The notes under the pieces are model-generated. The model saw nothing but the letters and a program-made list of their open reading frames with translations, made no database searches and was not told the DNA's origin. 64,000 nt of DNA from Cytidiella melzeri (lineage: Eukaryota; Basidiomycota; Agaricomycetes; Polyporales; Irpicaceae): positions 278,919 through 342,918 of the forward strand of contig JABYQR010000006.1 in NCBI GenBank assembly GCA_022592445.1, read 5' to 3'. Below, piece after piece: positions 31,971 through 43,329 of this stretch. Both the position numbers and the translations under genes were made by a program. Each line of letters starts with the position of its first letter. Position 1 is the first letter of the stretch.

Positions 31971-34900
31971 TCAAGAACCGAAGTGCTCTTCGACGCGTGC
32001 GATCAGATCAGCTTTCTTTCCTGACACGGGCAATCCCATTCTTTGCAGGTGTTCCTACCAAAATCGTTAGCGGATGTGTCCAGGCTATAGTGTGCGTGGT
32101 ACGAGGTATGCGTTGTAAGCCTATAGCCGCGGGGTCGGTCTCAACACGAGAATGACATCCGATACCCACGACGCCACGCCTATAATCAGTGAGAATGACG
32201 ATTGAACTCACCTTGAGTTGATCAACACGAAGCTGCACAAGCGCATGCAAAGAAACAAGGTCAGCAGATGGACATTGACATTTGATGGTCACCGAGGCGG
32301 GGCCGGTCGGCCCACGGTGCTCTTGTTCCATTCTTACCTTCGATAACTCGCCGTTGGTGTGCATTCTCTGCAGCTCTGCTTCGTCGACAATAGTGTCCTG
32401 GAATTGCCATTGGGCAGAAGAAGGGAAAGACGTGTAATCAGCGACCTGTTGCTCTGGTCCCAAACGGTGCCGATAATAGCAGCATCCCGGGAGGCCCGAG
32501 GTAAAGAAATGCTCACCACTTTCTTTTTTGTCGGTCCCGAAGGAAGGACGACCGTATTCGCGGTGTCATCCTCTCGAAGCGCTTCTTTCCACTGCCTTAT
32601 CAGATGTCCTACTCTCTGTGCGCCGCGTATCAAATTGCAGGATGTGCCGGAGACAGGTGACAATGTATGCAACAGGTAATATCAGTAACATGAATAAGAT
32701 CAGGCAGGCGTGAGTGCAAGACCCACCTTGCGGATGGCTTCATAGTTTGGCTGTGTTAAATCTTGGAAAGATTCCGGGTCGAATTCTTCACGGAATGCGC
32801 TTGCCTCCAGCTGAGCATTATGATATGCCAGTGCTGTCGAACGAGCCGGCGAAGGTCATGATCTGGACGCGGGCACCGATACAGCATGATCTGGTGACAT
32901 ACCTGGATTAGGGTACGAATCCGGCGGGTAGGTGCCGTCCTTCGACTTGAGTTTATTTAACCACATAAACGCTTTATCCTTGAGCTTCTCTGAGGCTATG
33001 GACCAGAGGGGACAATGCGGTTAAGTTTCAGGCAGGACTGTTGGTGCGAGAGCACCGCGAAACGTACCTCGTGCACCAGACAGGACTTGGTCAGGAGCAG
33101 CCCTGATATCATCAGCGAATGGTAACGTTATGAGATGAAACCCTGAGGGTTCAATCCAGCCACCGTCTTCGAGTTTCTCTGCCTGGTAGGGTGGGAAGTC
33201 AGAAGAAGAATTGGATCAGTTCGATGGTGAGAATGTGGCGTGGGCGGATATTCGAGGATGGGAGAGAGGTCAAGCATTGACAGGCGTACCTGAGGAATGA
33301 GTGCACAGAACGTGGGAGCAGCGTTCCGTCGTGTCAGTGCGAGCACCAGACCAATCCTATTCTTCTTGATCATCGTTTTCACAAGAGCGCTGAAAGTACG
33401 TTTGCTTCCGGAGTAAGCCTTCCGAGGGTATGACTGAGGTCAGCAGACGTGATCGAACAAGGCAGGGCACTACACACCATTTCGTCTGGATAGATGAACA
33501 CTGAATGCTTGACGTTATCCTCGAAATGTAGCGATTTACGGGTCTTGAACCCCAAGAGCTTAACCTCTGGATGTCGTGAACCTGTCAGACTTTATGAGAC
33601 GAATGATCGGGGACTTTAACAAACGTGGCTCAAGTCCCAGTGTTCGGAACGACTTGATCTCCTCTGCCGTGTAAAAAACCTATTGCAGTCGCGTTTGTGA
33701 ATTAGATGAGCAAGTCAGTCGCTGAGTAGTCCAACCTTAGCATTGAGTGGGACGGCCCGCGCTATACTTGCTTCCTGGACACCCTGGTCGTTGTCGCTGT
33801 CTTCCTCTACCGCATCAGCCTTCACAGTGTCTCCGAGGCTCATGCCATACATTATCTCATCCTTCTTCGCCGCCAAACCGGATTTCTGATGGATACAAAG
33901 GGGTCAGACACATAGGTGGCCAACGAAAGGAGGGCTGTTGACCTTGTCAACCCATTCCGTGCGATTGTTCACCACTTCCATTCCTTCCCCGCGGTCCACA
34001 AAATATCTATAGGATCCTCTACGTTGTTCTGTGACCAAACCATAGCTATGAGGAGTATCAAAGTTAAAGCCGACCAGACCCGGCGTGAAATGACGCCTAC
34101 CCTTTGATACCGATAGTAAAACCTACCGCTAACTGGAAAGGAATACTGAAAAGAGCGCGTTTTGGAACCTCGTGAAAGCGCATTTGTGCTAGAAGGTCAT
34201 CGACTCGGGTGATGGAGACCGATTCGGAAAGGAATCCTGGTGGACTTCCTTCATCCTCCGCCATTTCCGTCTGAATGAGCACTGACTAGAGATATTGATG
34301 TGAGTAGCGGCTGAGTAACACATTGGATACGAGGAACCATACGGAGTAGAACTTCGAAACATCAAATGGCTTCTCATCTGTGCTGATGAAGAAGGGTTCA
34401 ATGGTTATTCCAGCTTGCGTAAGGTCCTGAACGAGACATCGGCATGAGCTCTTGTGCTATCTTTACATTTGGGGACCTACGATCAGCGTGGTCTTCGCAG
34501 ATGTCAGGAGACGTTCGCTCCCAACGCCAGCATTTGGATCGTCGTCGTCCGTAATCAGAAAGATTCGTTTGGTGGCTGTTTTTGGCGCACTACATTCGGA
34601 GACCATTATTAGTCAACACACCCATACACACGTTCATACATTACCCGTCACGCATGATCCAATTGCAGCTGGTGAAAACATCGCCCATAGGGACACGAGT
34701 GCCGCTTTGAGGAGGAAATGTTTCCCTTAGCAAGTTGGGGTCCTCTCGTGCGGCTAAACGGTCGAACGGTCAATAGGTTGTGGGAATACCGCTTGCCGAA
34801 ATATCACCTACCATCGAGTAGTTGTATCAGTTCTTGAATTTTCGGAGCACTGATAGCGGAGATAGACTGGAAGACAAAATTTCCCCTTTTGATCTCAGAG

Positions 34901-35303
34901 CCTTGTTCAGGCCCCTCATTTTTACGAGTCTAAGTGACAAAGGTGTGAGGGAGGGACAGGTTGATGAGCACAAGAGATCATACCGTGTTGAAGAACATCA
35001 AGCCCACGGAATCATTGGGTCCCACTATAACCTTCTTTTTCTGTATCTGCACAGCTGCATTCAGGGCAGCCATTATGTTGGAAGTCTTCACACTAGAATC
35101 CTCGTAGTCGGGGTCGTCCCGTAACTCCAGCATGGATTCTGACACGTCAATAGCAAAAAGTATCACGTCTTTCTTTCCTTCAAAGGCCTGAACAAGCTCG
35201 ATAGTTGGTCGCACTGGACAAGAGAAAGCGACATTACCGAAGAGTCTTGCAGTTCGTCGTCGTCGTCTTCATCGACTCTATTCCACTCCTCGTACGGAGC
35301 CAT
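31971..35303 (-). CDS. KU70: Ku70 subunit of the DNA end-binding complex, 659 aa, 19 exons
   Basis: Exons: 35238-35303, 34984-35187, 34812-34929, 34645-34753, 34481-34589, 34343-34426, 34101-34285, 33943-34045, 33736-33885, 33625-33679, 33478-33566, 33290-33418, 33068-33182, 32903-32995, 32727-32833, 32517-32615, 32338-32397, 32212-32232 and 31971-32054. All introns are GT-AG. The vWA domain begins KDVILFAIDVSESMLEL and contains VGPNDSVGLMFFNT. The Ku core follows (FSIPFQLAVGFTIGIKGYG, LLGFKTRKSLHFED, AYSGSKRTFSALV). The C-terminal SAP domain is EHLQRMGLPVSGKKADLI, preceded by a 21-base exon encoding LRVDQLK. With Ku80 it would bind double-strand ends for non-homologous joining and telomere upkeep. 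It is divergent from PTPA. Confidence 0.95.
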
Positions 35304-35749
35304 ATTGCTGTTTTGCGGGCGAAAGAGTATTTAGACTATACAGGTTGTAATGTTGAAACACGAAGAAGTTCACCGGTCTGTCGAACGAGGTGCAATGAGT
35401 AGCAAAATGAGTATTAGGACGCGACTGTCGCACCCGTCGTAAGTATTCACGTAGACGCTGGAGCGCGTTCTGCACATGAGTCGATAATTTACCTGATTCG
35501 GATTCCGGAACGATCTCGCTAATAATCCCCCACAACACTGGGCGGCCAGTTCGCAGTTAAGCTATTCGTTCAAGTACTCACAGTAAGTCCATCGATTGGA
35601 GTGGTCAAGTTACGCCTCCGCTTACCTAAATGTGACAGGACCTCAACTCGGTCCCTTTGTTGAAACACTCGCGATCATTCATATTTGAAGGTATATTGCC
35701 AGCTTTCTCGAGAGCGAAAATATTGAGATTCCTGATCACCCGCATCGCC
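35304..35749. promoter_or_regulatory. Divergent promoter region, Ku70 / PTPA
   Basis: 446 bases separate the two start codons. I see no classical TATA box and no coding frame with protein character; both promoters must lie here or overlap neighbouring exons. Confidence 0.4.
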
Positions 35750-37308
35750 ATGATACAGATGGCTGCTATGCCAGCAGGCCCTCAGTCGCTACGATATGTC
35801 TCCATTGACGATGTTGCTCAGCTAGCTTCGGTCCCTAGTCAGACGATCAGAACGGACGAGGACCTTGAACGGTGGCGAACGACGACAGGCTACAGAGACT
35901 ATGTTGTATTTCTCCGGCGATTAAACGAGTCTGTTGTGGGACAGACTCTGCCGTGGTCTTCTTCTTCGCCAAGCCAAGTCAGTTCAACCGCTAGTTATAC
36001 TGGCTTACTGGGTTAACCACCACCAGCAGGGAACTGTCTCCACACTCTCCCTGCTCGAAACACTCGACAGTTGGATCAATGAGATTCCGCCTCAGTCAAC
36101 GCCTCAGCGTTTCGGGAATCTAGCCTTCCGGACTTGGGGTAAACGTCTAGAAGACGTGAGTGGATACTCTTACTCAGCGTCACTCATTGAGTTGGGTTTT
36201 CGTCAGGAACACGGATTGCTCTTAGCCACCCTCTTGCCAGCCCACATGCACGTAGCTGTGCCACACTTGGCGCCATATTTACTTGCATCCTTCGGGTCCT
36301 TCACCCGCATGGACTACGGGACTGGCCATGAAACCTCCTTTGCAATGTTCCTGTTATGTCTTACCGTCATTCGGGTCTTCGATCCCGAGCCGGATGTGGA
36401 GCGTGAAATGGTACTGATCGTATTTGTCCGATATCTGAGGCTCTGTTGGAGGCTTCAAGATGTTTATAAACTGGAGCCCGCAGGTAGCCATGGTGTTTGG
36501 GGTCTCGATGACTATAGCTTCCTGGGATACATTTTTGGCAGCGCGCAACTCCGAGGTTGGTGTAATCCGTTCACACGAGATTGCCAGCGAAGCAGCTGAT
36601 TTCGTATAAACATAGATCAGACAGACATCCCCGTTTCTGCGATTATTCATCCTCCGCTGCCTCCGACGAACCTTTACTTTCTTTCAATCTCTCGAATACT
36701 TGAAGTTAAACAAGGGCCATTCTTTGAGCACTCGTCCCAGCTGTACAGCATTGCAACAGGTGTACAACATTGGGCGAAAGTAAACTCCGGTCTTTTCAAG
36801 ATGTATGAGGCACGTGGTATCACATGTTTGTCTGTCAAAGTCTGAATGATGCGCGTAGGCGGAAGTGCTCGGAAAACGAGTAGTCGTGCAGCATATTCCT
36901 CTAGGCGGCCTATTGAAATGGGACCCTGCTACTGCTGGGACTTGTAGCAATGATACTCATACAAATCCGGCATCTCTTCCCCCTCCCTCAATAACTGCAG
37001 CTTCGTGGGCTTCGTCGAATGCAGCGCGAGCATACCATGGGTCGATGCTATCCGGCAGTCTCTCGCTACGTACTGAGCCACAGACGACTTCCTCACATTC
37101 ACAAGACAGCCAATCTTCCACGCTGCATCGTCACTCATTTAAATCTCTCCTGGCCCCCTATCAACATGCTGGTCCTATCGTAACGAAGCAGATGTCCCTC
37201 GGTCCTCTCGCCTCTAATAGTCTTCAGCCTACCAGATTCACTCCGGGACCCACAGCAACGAATACTCCGCCACCTTCTTCGGCTGACGATCGAGAAGGGA
37301 GAGAATGA
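35750..37308 (+). CDS. PTPA: PP2A activator (phosphotyrosyl phosphatase activator, peptidyl-prolyl isomerase), about 465 aa
   Basis: Four exons fit: 35750-35977, 36030-36555, 36616-36809 and 36859-37308. Three closely spaced in-frame ATGs (35750, 35759, 35768) could start it; I used the first. Family motifs are FLRRLNESVVGQTLPW, FGNLAFRTWGKRLED, FGSFTRMDYGTGHETSFAMF, the signature GSHGVWGLDDYSFLGYIFG, IIHPPLPPTNLYFLSI and GLFKMYEAEVLGKRVVVQH. The protein ends in a 110-residue Ser/Thr/Pro-rich tail, longer than in Rrd2-type proteins and more like Rrd1-type long forms. PTPA loads metal and activates PP2A catalytic subunits. The intron 36810-36858 appears to start with GC (GCACGT), because only that junction keeps the conserved MYEAEVLG reading. 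Confidence 0.92.
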
Positions 37309-38229
37309 TGAATGGTGCTAATCAGGCTGCTCGATGTGCGAGTACGGGGTGGTTGTGGTTTCTTGTATGTATATACTGGTGTTTGTACAATGTACATCCT
37401 TCGCCGCACATTCACCTACACTGGCCTCCATCATTGTCGGCCCGGATCGGAGGGACATGGTCGCGCCCCGGGCCGTGCGTCCTGACATTAAATCGGATAT
37501 CATGTGACGCGATCGATGTAACTTTGCAAAATTTCGAGCGGAGGTTCCTCGACACAACCTCGTTCGTCAGTTCTACCACAGCCCGCTTCTAACTCCTTCT
37601 TATACTACGACCACCATTATCCCCTCTGTTGTCGCAACTCAACCGTTCGACAGCAGAGGCCCTTCTGCGCCACAATTCCTGACCAAGCGCGAAACGACGA
37701 CTTGCGTTTGTTGACCCGAGAGTGCGTTGTCAATTGTGTCAAACTGCAGAAAACATACTGATATCTCATTTTTCCTCCCCAGGTGGTCATCTGTGCGAGG
37801 TTTGTGTGCAACCGCTGGCTTCATCTCTTACTAATTTCCTATATCAGGCGAACCTCCTTGACACGCCCAGCAGACATTCGTCACCAATTGTCAACAATTA
37901 ACATCCGCCGATCTCCACCAGCCCGGCTCCATTAACCCATACCTCGCCCTTCAAGCACTTTCCTCGCTGCACAGGGAGCGAGGAAACCTACTTTGACTGA
38001 AGTAAACCTCTAAGTTACCGAGACCTTACCCGCCCGGCTCGTCCATCGACCGCGGCGGTAGGCGCGGTAATCAAGGGTTAAAAACTCCCAAACGACGACT
38101 ATCGCGAAGATTGCACTGGCAGCCACATCCCAGCACAAAGAAAACAAATCTAGAGCTCCCTCTGTAGGAACTCAACCTTACGAAGACCTAGAATTAAACG
38201 TTGAGTTCGAATCAGATACCACGACTCCG
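37309..38229 (+). promoter_or_regulatory. Promoter and long ATG-free leader of ornithine decarboxylase
   Basis: From 37519 to 38229 (711 bases) there is not one ATG on the plus strand, although CAT occurs several times, so the bias is strand-specific. About eleven ATGs would be expected by chance (711/64). This suggests that much of the stretch is transcribed 5' leader, possibly with an intron, kept free of upstream starts. No coding frame is supportable. Confidence 0.55.
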
Positions 38230-39818
38230 ATGTCTACCGTCGAAATTCTCACCACCCGAAGCCCAGTCAGCTTTGACTCTCACTTTATTCTTTCTCCCTC
38301 CCGTTCGGATTCGTTGTACTCTTCTCCCTTCCCCGACTCCCCTCATACGAACAATGTACTCGTGAATGGAGCAGTTCTGACTTCAGCGACTGCGGGCGCA
38401 GCCGCTGAGGAATTCGCGCTTCCTGGACTTCCTACCGTGAGACACGGCCACCCAGAGGTTCATCTTCGGAGCGGCGTTATGAGGGCCTCTGAAATGGCCG
38501 TTGACGGAGAACTCGATGCAGAGAAGGCCTTTTTTGTAGCTGATCTCAGTCACGTGTATCGGCAACATTTGAGATGGGAATCGTTTCTGCCTGAGGTCGA
38601 GCCTTTTTATGGTAAGCTTTTCGGACAGTAAACTCCTCACCATGGGTTAATCTGGAATCCTAGCTGTGAAATGCAACCCAGATCCTTACGTCCTGCGTCT
38701 CTTGGCCGCGCTTGGTACAGGCTTTGACTGCGCGTCGAACGGAGAAATCTCCCAGGTCTTGTCGCTTGGAGTAGATCCGTCTCGGGTGATCTTCGCCAAC
38801 CCGTGCAAGCCATCCTCATTCGTTCGCCAATCTGCTAAAGCTAGCGTAGACATGATGACTTTCGACAATACCGACGAGTTGTACAAGGTGGCGCGCGTTC
38901 ATCCAGGGGCGAAGCTTGTTGTTCGCATCTTAACGGACGACTCGAGATCTTTGTGCAGACTGGGTCTGAAATACGGCGCGCCGCTCGTCACCGTACCCGC
39001 TCTTTTGGCAAAGGCAAAGGAACTCAAGCTTAATGTCATTGGCGTCAGCTTCCATGTGGGCAGTGGCTGCTTTGACTCCACTGCGTACTCAGATGCCATC
39101 GCTCGTGCGCGTGCGGCCTTTGATATGGGCAAAACTGCCGGCTACGACTTTAGTCTCCTTGACATTGGCGGGGGTTTTGAGGACTCCACGTTCGAGCGGG
39201 CCGCCTCGATTTTGAAACAATCTATCCAGGCACACTTCCCCGTGCGAGATGGGCTCAGGATTATCGCAGAACCAGGCCGGTACTACGTCTCGCGTGCGTT
39301 CAGTCTCGCGGTGAACGTCATCGCTCGACGGGCTCCCCCTTCAGCGGCTGAGGGAGGCACGCAAGAAATGGACATGGATCCTGAGCAGCCCAGCGTAATG
39401 TGTACGCTTGTTCTCCCTAAATGATGAGTTCAAGTTTAATCACGCTAAGCTGCCAATTTTAGACTACATCAACGACGGTGTGTACGGAGCGTTCAACTGC
39501 ATTATGTTTGATCATCAAACTCCGCAGCCGTACGTGCTATCCCTCAATGGGTCTTTTCACGTACCCGCTTCGGAGCCGCTGTTCCCATGCAGTGTGTGGG
39601 GTCCAACCTGCGATTCCATCGACGTGGTATGTCCGGTCACGCAGCTTCCCCGCTCTCTGTCTGTCGGGGATTGGCTCGCGTTCGAGAACATGGGGGCTTA
39701 CACGATCTGTGCCGCGTCGCAATTCAACGGCTTTCAGGTCAGCAACGTGATCTACACTACAGGTGGAGGATTTGGTAGTGCTGAGGTGCGGGAGGCGTTA
39801 ACATCTAGAAAGATCTGA
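38230..39818 (+). CDS. ODC (SPE1): Ornithine decarboxylase, 491 aa
   Basis: Exons 38230-38611, 38664-39401 and 39463-39818. The PLP-binding Lys lies in PFYAVKCNPDP, which is joined across intron 1. Others are FDCASNGEI, IFANPCK, GVSFHVGSGC, the glycine-rich phosphate loop DIGGGFED and AEPGRYYVS. Exon 3 holds INDGVYGAFNC and the active-site Cys region WGPTCDSID, then LPRSLSVGDWLAFENMGAYT. It decarboxylates ornithine to putrescine, the first committed step of polyamine synthesis; the enzyme works as a dimer with shared active sites. The N-terminal 90 residues are Ser/Pro-rich and probably disordered, as in other fungal ODCs. No antizyme gene is nearby. Confidence 0.96.
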
Positions 39819-41623
39819 GGACGGCCAAGAAGGGCCTAGCGAGGGATTGTCTGTCTACCGCGTGGTAGTGGTTTGAACTCATGTAGCAGAAATCAAGGGA
39901 GCGTGTGTGCTGGTTCCTGGGAAATGAAGCGTCGAAGGTGCCGTTCTCATAAATTGCTATGCGATATGTGATGTGTGTGACCTCCGTTGCTCTTAAGTCT
40001 CGCTTTTATCTTCCCCTCGATATGCAATCGGGCCTCGGTCCCGCGCTCGGCACCGAGAGACTTCAGGTCCCAGTCGTCGGTGGTATGATCGACCGCCCGG
40101 CTACTACACTACCTTCTATCGTCAAAAGCCCAAATGGCCGAAGCCTTGGCTCGCCGTCGAATAGCTGGCTGGCTGGGCTGGCTGGAGGGCAACATGGTGA
40201 TTCTAGATGGTATCCCTTACGTTAGTAGTGTACGGCTAGACGTCGGTGAGTACTGTATGGGTGAGACAATGGTAGGAGGAGCTGCCATAAGCAGACAAAT
40301 TATGGAGTCGCGTGGACAACCCAAGCATTTCCTGAAAAGGGAACGAGACTCGCGCGAGTGACCGCTCTGCCTCTCGTTCCTCGTGACGTACGCTGTTCAT
40401 CTTCGGTGTCGAGGAGGGAGATCAAACAGCCATCAATTTGATCGAGGGACTCAAGAGGTCATCCACAAAAGGCAACTCTCCCCGTCCCTGCTCTCGGCCC
40501 CCTGCCTCCCGGTAGTACCACATCCTGTCTTTTCCCTCAGCAGACCCAGCAATTTTCTCTGCGTCAACTATGGTCTTTACTCTTATGGCCGCTCTTTTTC
40601 TCCCAACAGATTTTCTGAAAAATCTGCTCTAGTGTCTGATCCAAACTCACGTCCAACTAACTGATTATACTATCATGTTTCACAGGCGTTCCCGATCGTA
40701 GCTGCGCAGCAGTCTGCCTTTCGATAACCTCCTGTATGGGGAAACAGGGCCAACGGGCCTGTCCATCTCTCGTGTTCACATCAACGCTCGAGCTCTCGAG
40801 GCCCACATCGGTCGATCGTAAGTTCTGTCCACAACTAGCTCTGTCTACAACTCTGCACATTTTTGACAGACATTCACCGATCAGAGAGGAACAGATTCTT
40901 TTGGTCGGTCTAAGCAGTGTCCCGCCGCAGAGTTCCCTAAGACGTCTGTCTTGTCCCGCGGCAGGCCCAACAGTCGTAGCAGACGCTCTGAACATTGCGA
41001 TCAAGATCCCCTGACTGCTAGTCGTTGCCGAGGGGCCGAGGCTTACCCTAAATCGCTGAGATTACCGTCCCGAACGAGTAAACGTTCCACCGGACATTCT
41101 GCAGTAATCCAAGGATCCTCCCCGTCGGGAGGCACCATCTGGCACCGTGTGCTCGTCCGGTTTCTCGCGGCTTCTTGTTGTATTATGTGTACCCGAAGTT
41201 ACCAATTTCACCGGCCAGCTCTGACGAATTTATGAAGAAGATTCATCATCCACTATATCTGTCCTTTTGCCTCCTCCTCCTCCCTCCACTACGATCATCG
41301 TAGCGCCGCCTATTGCAATTCCTTTCCTTAGCCAAAATCACAGACGTCCATCTGTTCTGCCTCCGTGCCATCGTTCCCCGCTGCACATCAATCTGACGCC
41401 TATTCCAGCCGTGAGTGGTCATGATGATGAAGTAAACCACTTTCGCTAAGATACGCGTTAAGTAGGTGCCTCTTCCCCAACATCTGAGAACGGGCCTCTC
41501 TTCATTGCACTGTCAATGACATTTCTGCCTCAGCTAGCAGCAAGCATGTCTTCAGGTATACCTCTGGTAAATGCCTCAATCGTATAACCATATTGGGCTC
41601 TGGTTACTGATTAATAGCGCTAA
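39819..41623. other. Intergenic, 1.8 kb
   Basis: No frame here shows protein character on either strand. Around 41265-41360 there are pyrimidine-rich runs (CCTCCTCCTCCCTCC). Probably the 3' UTR of ODC followed by promoter and leader of the APSES-type gene. Confidence 0.5.
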
Positions 41624-43329
41624 ATGAAGGATCCAATACCCTCGTCGTCAGAGTCGGAGTCGTCCAACGGCGGTCCTCGATTCAGACCATACTCGACACC
41701 AAACCAGCATGTTGTCAAGGGTCGCTACATTACAAGCAATGACCCTCGAGGTTACATGTAGGCTGTATGAATATGTGGGGAAATCGTTTGCTGAATTTCA
41801 CGGGTTCAGTCCAGTGTATGAATATCCACTCAACGGCCAGTGGATCATGATAGACATGGATGACGGTTATGTGCTATGGACTGGCATATGGAAGGGTGCG
41901 TACTCAGCAAGATTGCACCTCGCCTGGCTGACATTTCTGTAGCATTGGGCAACTCCAAGGGCGAGTAAAAATCGAAATATGTTGACGAGCAAGTCGAGCT
42001 GATTGTGGCCTGCAGCGGATATTGTGAAGATGATCGAGTCTCAGCCTGACCTTGCCTCAAAGCTCCGACGAGTAAGAGGCGGATTCCTGAAGATACAAGG
42101 TACATGGATGCCATACGAAATTGCTTTACGTCTTTCCCGAAGGTAGCGATGATCATACTTTGCGGCGGTGGCTGGCGTTCTGACCACATCACTTTAACAG
42201 AGTGGCCTGGCCGATTCGCTATGAATTGATCCCGTTATTTGGGTACGGCTATGTTCTGCTGCTGCTGTCTGTTGCGTGATGTACTCATACTTCTTAGGCC
42301 TACCTTTCCGAGTACATGCCTTTCGCCAGACCAGCCGGGCTATGGACAGGTTGTGAAACCTGGGTCTGGCAGGCGGAGAGCTCGTAGAACATATGCCCCT
42401 TCCGCTACATCGGAGTCTCAGCAAGATTGGTCAGTTGTCTCACCTGCAACCGCACAACGGCCTTCCGCAAACGTCTCTGGCCCCTCGTCTGCGTACCAGT
42501 CCCGTCACTCATCTACTCAAGAGCATAGCCAACAGCACACGAACGAGTCTCCCATTCAGCTCCACATGCCGTACGCCAGTCAGCAGCCTTCACTGGCACT
42601 TACTCCTGTGACATCTTACGGAGCCGGACCTTTATGGACTTCACAGTCTCCCTCTTCACCTACCGTGAAGCTCAGGTACTCACCATACCAGAGCCCAATG
42701 CACGTGTCGCCCATATGTTCCAGTCCTCTTTCACCAAGCCAGCCCACCTTCGATGATAGCCAAAGTATCCGGTTGGCACCCATACGAGACGCTAGAGGCA
42801 CCCGATACGAACGCCAGAATAGCACGATATCGCTCCCATCTATTTCTATGCTCGACGGATTTCGTAATGGTCCATGCGACGACTCGGCCACTGTGCTGAG
42901 GCGCTTGCAGGCGCCGGACAATCAATGCCTACGCCCAGAGCCATATCCACACTCCCGACACACCGCTCACCACGATGGCCTTGGTATCTCCCCTACACCT
43001 CATCATTATTCGTAGGCTCTCGTGTCATGTGCCACCCCTGCGTATTACTGTATCCTCCTTCACAATGCATCACTACTACGCAGGTGTCCCGGATGACCCG
43101 GAATGTTTCTTCGTTCGCGGCTAGCCATTATCATCCTGATTCAACCGCTTCATCTCCGTGTCTGTCGCCATCGCCCCTCAAAACATGTCAGGGTGGAAGT
43201 AGCATCAACAGCCCTTCGTCCGCTAGCATCGCAACCCCGCTCTCCGCCCGAGCCACCCTGGAAGACGTGCGCCTCGATCGCCACTCACCTCTGTCTGCTA
43301 CGCGACAGCGCGGTGGCTTCGATGTCTGA
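41624..43329 (+). CDS. APSES-type (KilA-N) transcriptional regulator, about 441 aa
   Basis: Probable exons: 41624-41756, 41809-41895, 41943-41960 (18 bases), 42016-42142, 42201-42242, 42298-43011 and 43125-43329. The APSES/KilA-N DNA-binding domain covers about residues 45-135: MIDMDDGYVLWTGIWKALGN, then FLKIQGTWMPYEIALRLSRR, WPIRYELIPLFG and PTFPSTCLSPDQPG. The intron after the 18-base exon begins GC (GCGAGT), the only donor that joins ALGNSK to ADIVKMIE. No ankyrin repeats follow, so it is not an Mbp1/Swi6-type MBF subunit; the remaining 300 residues are Ser/Pro/Gln-rich. The last intron and the end are less certain: an alternative acceptor at 43083 would change the junction. Confidence 0.8.
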
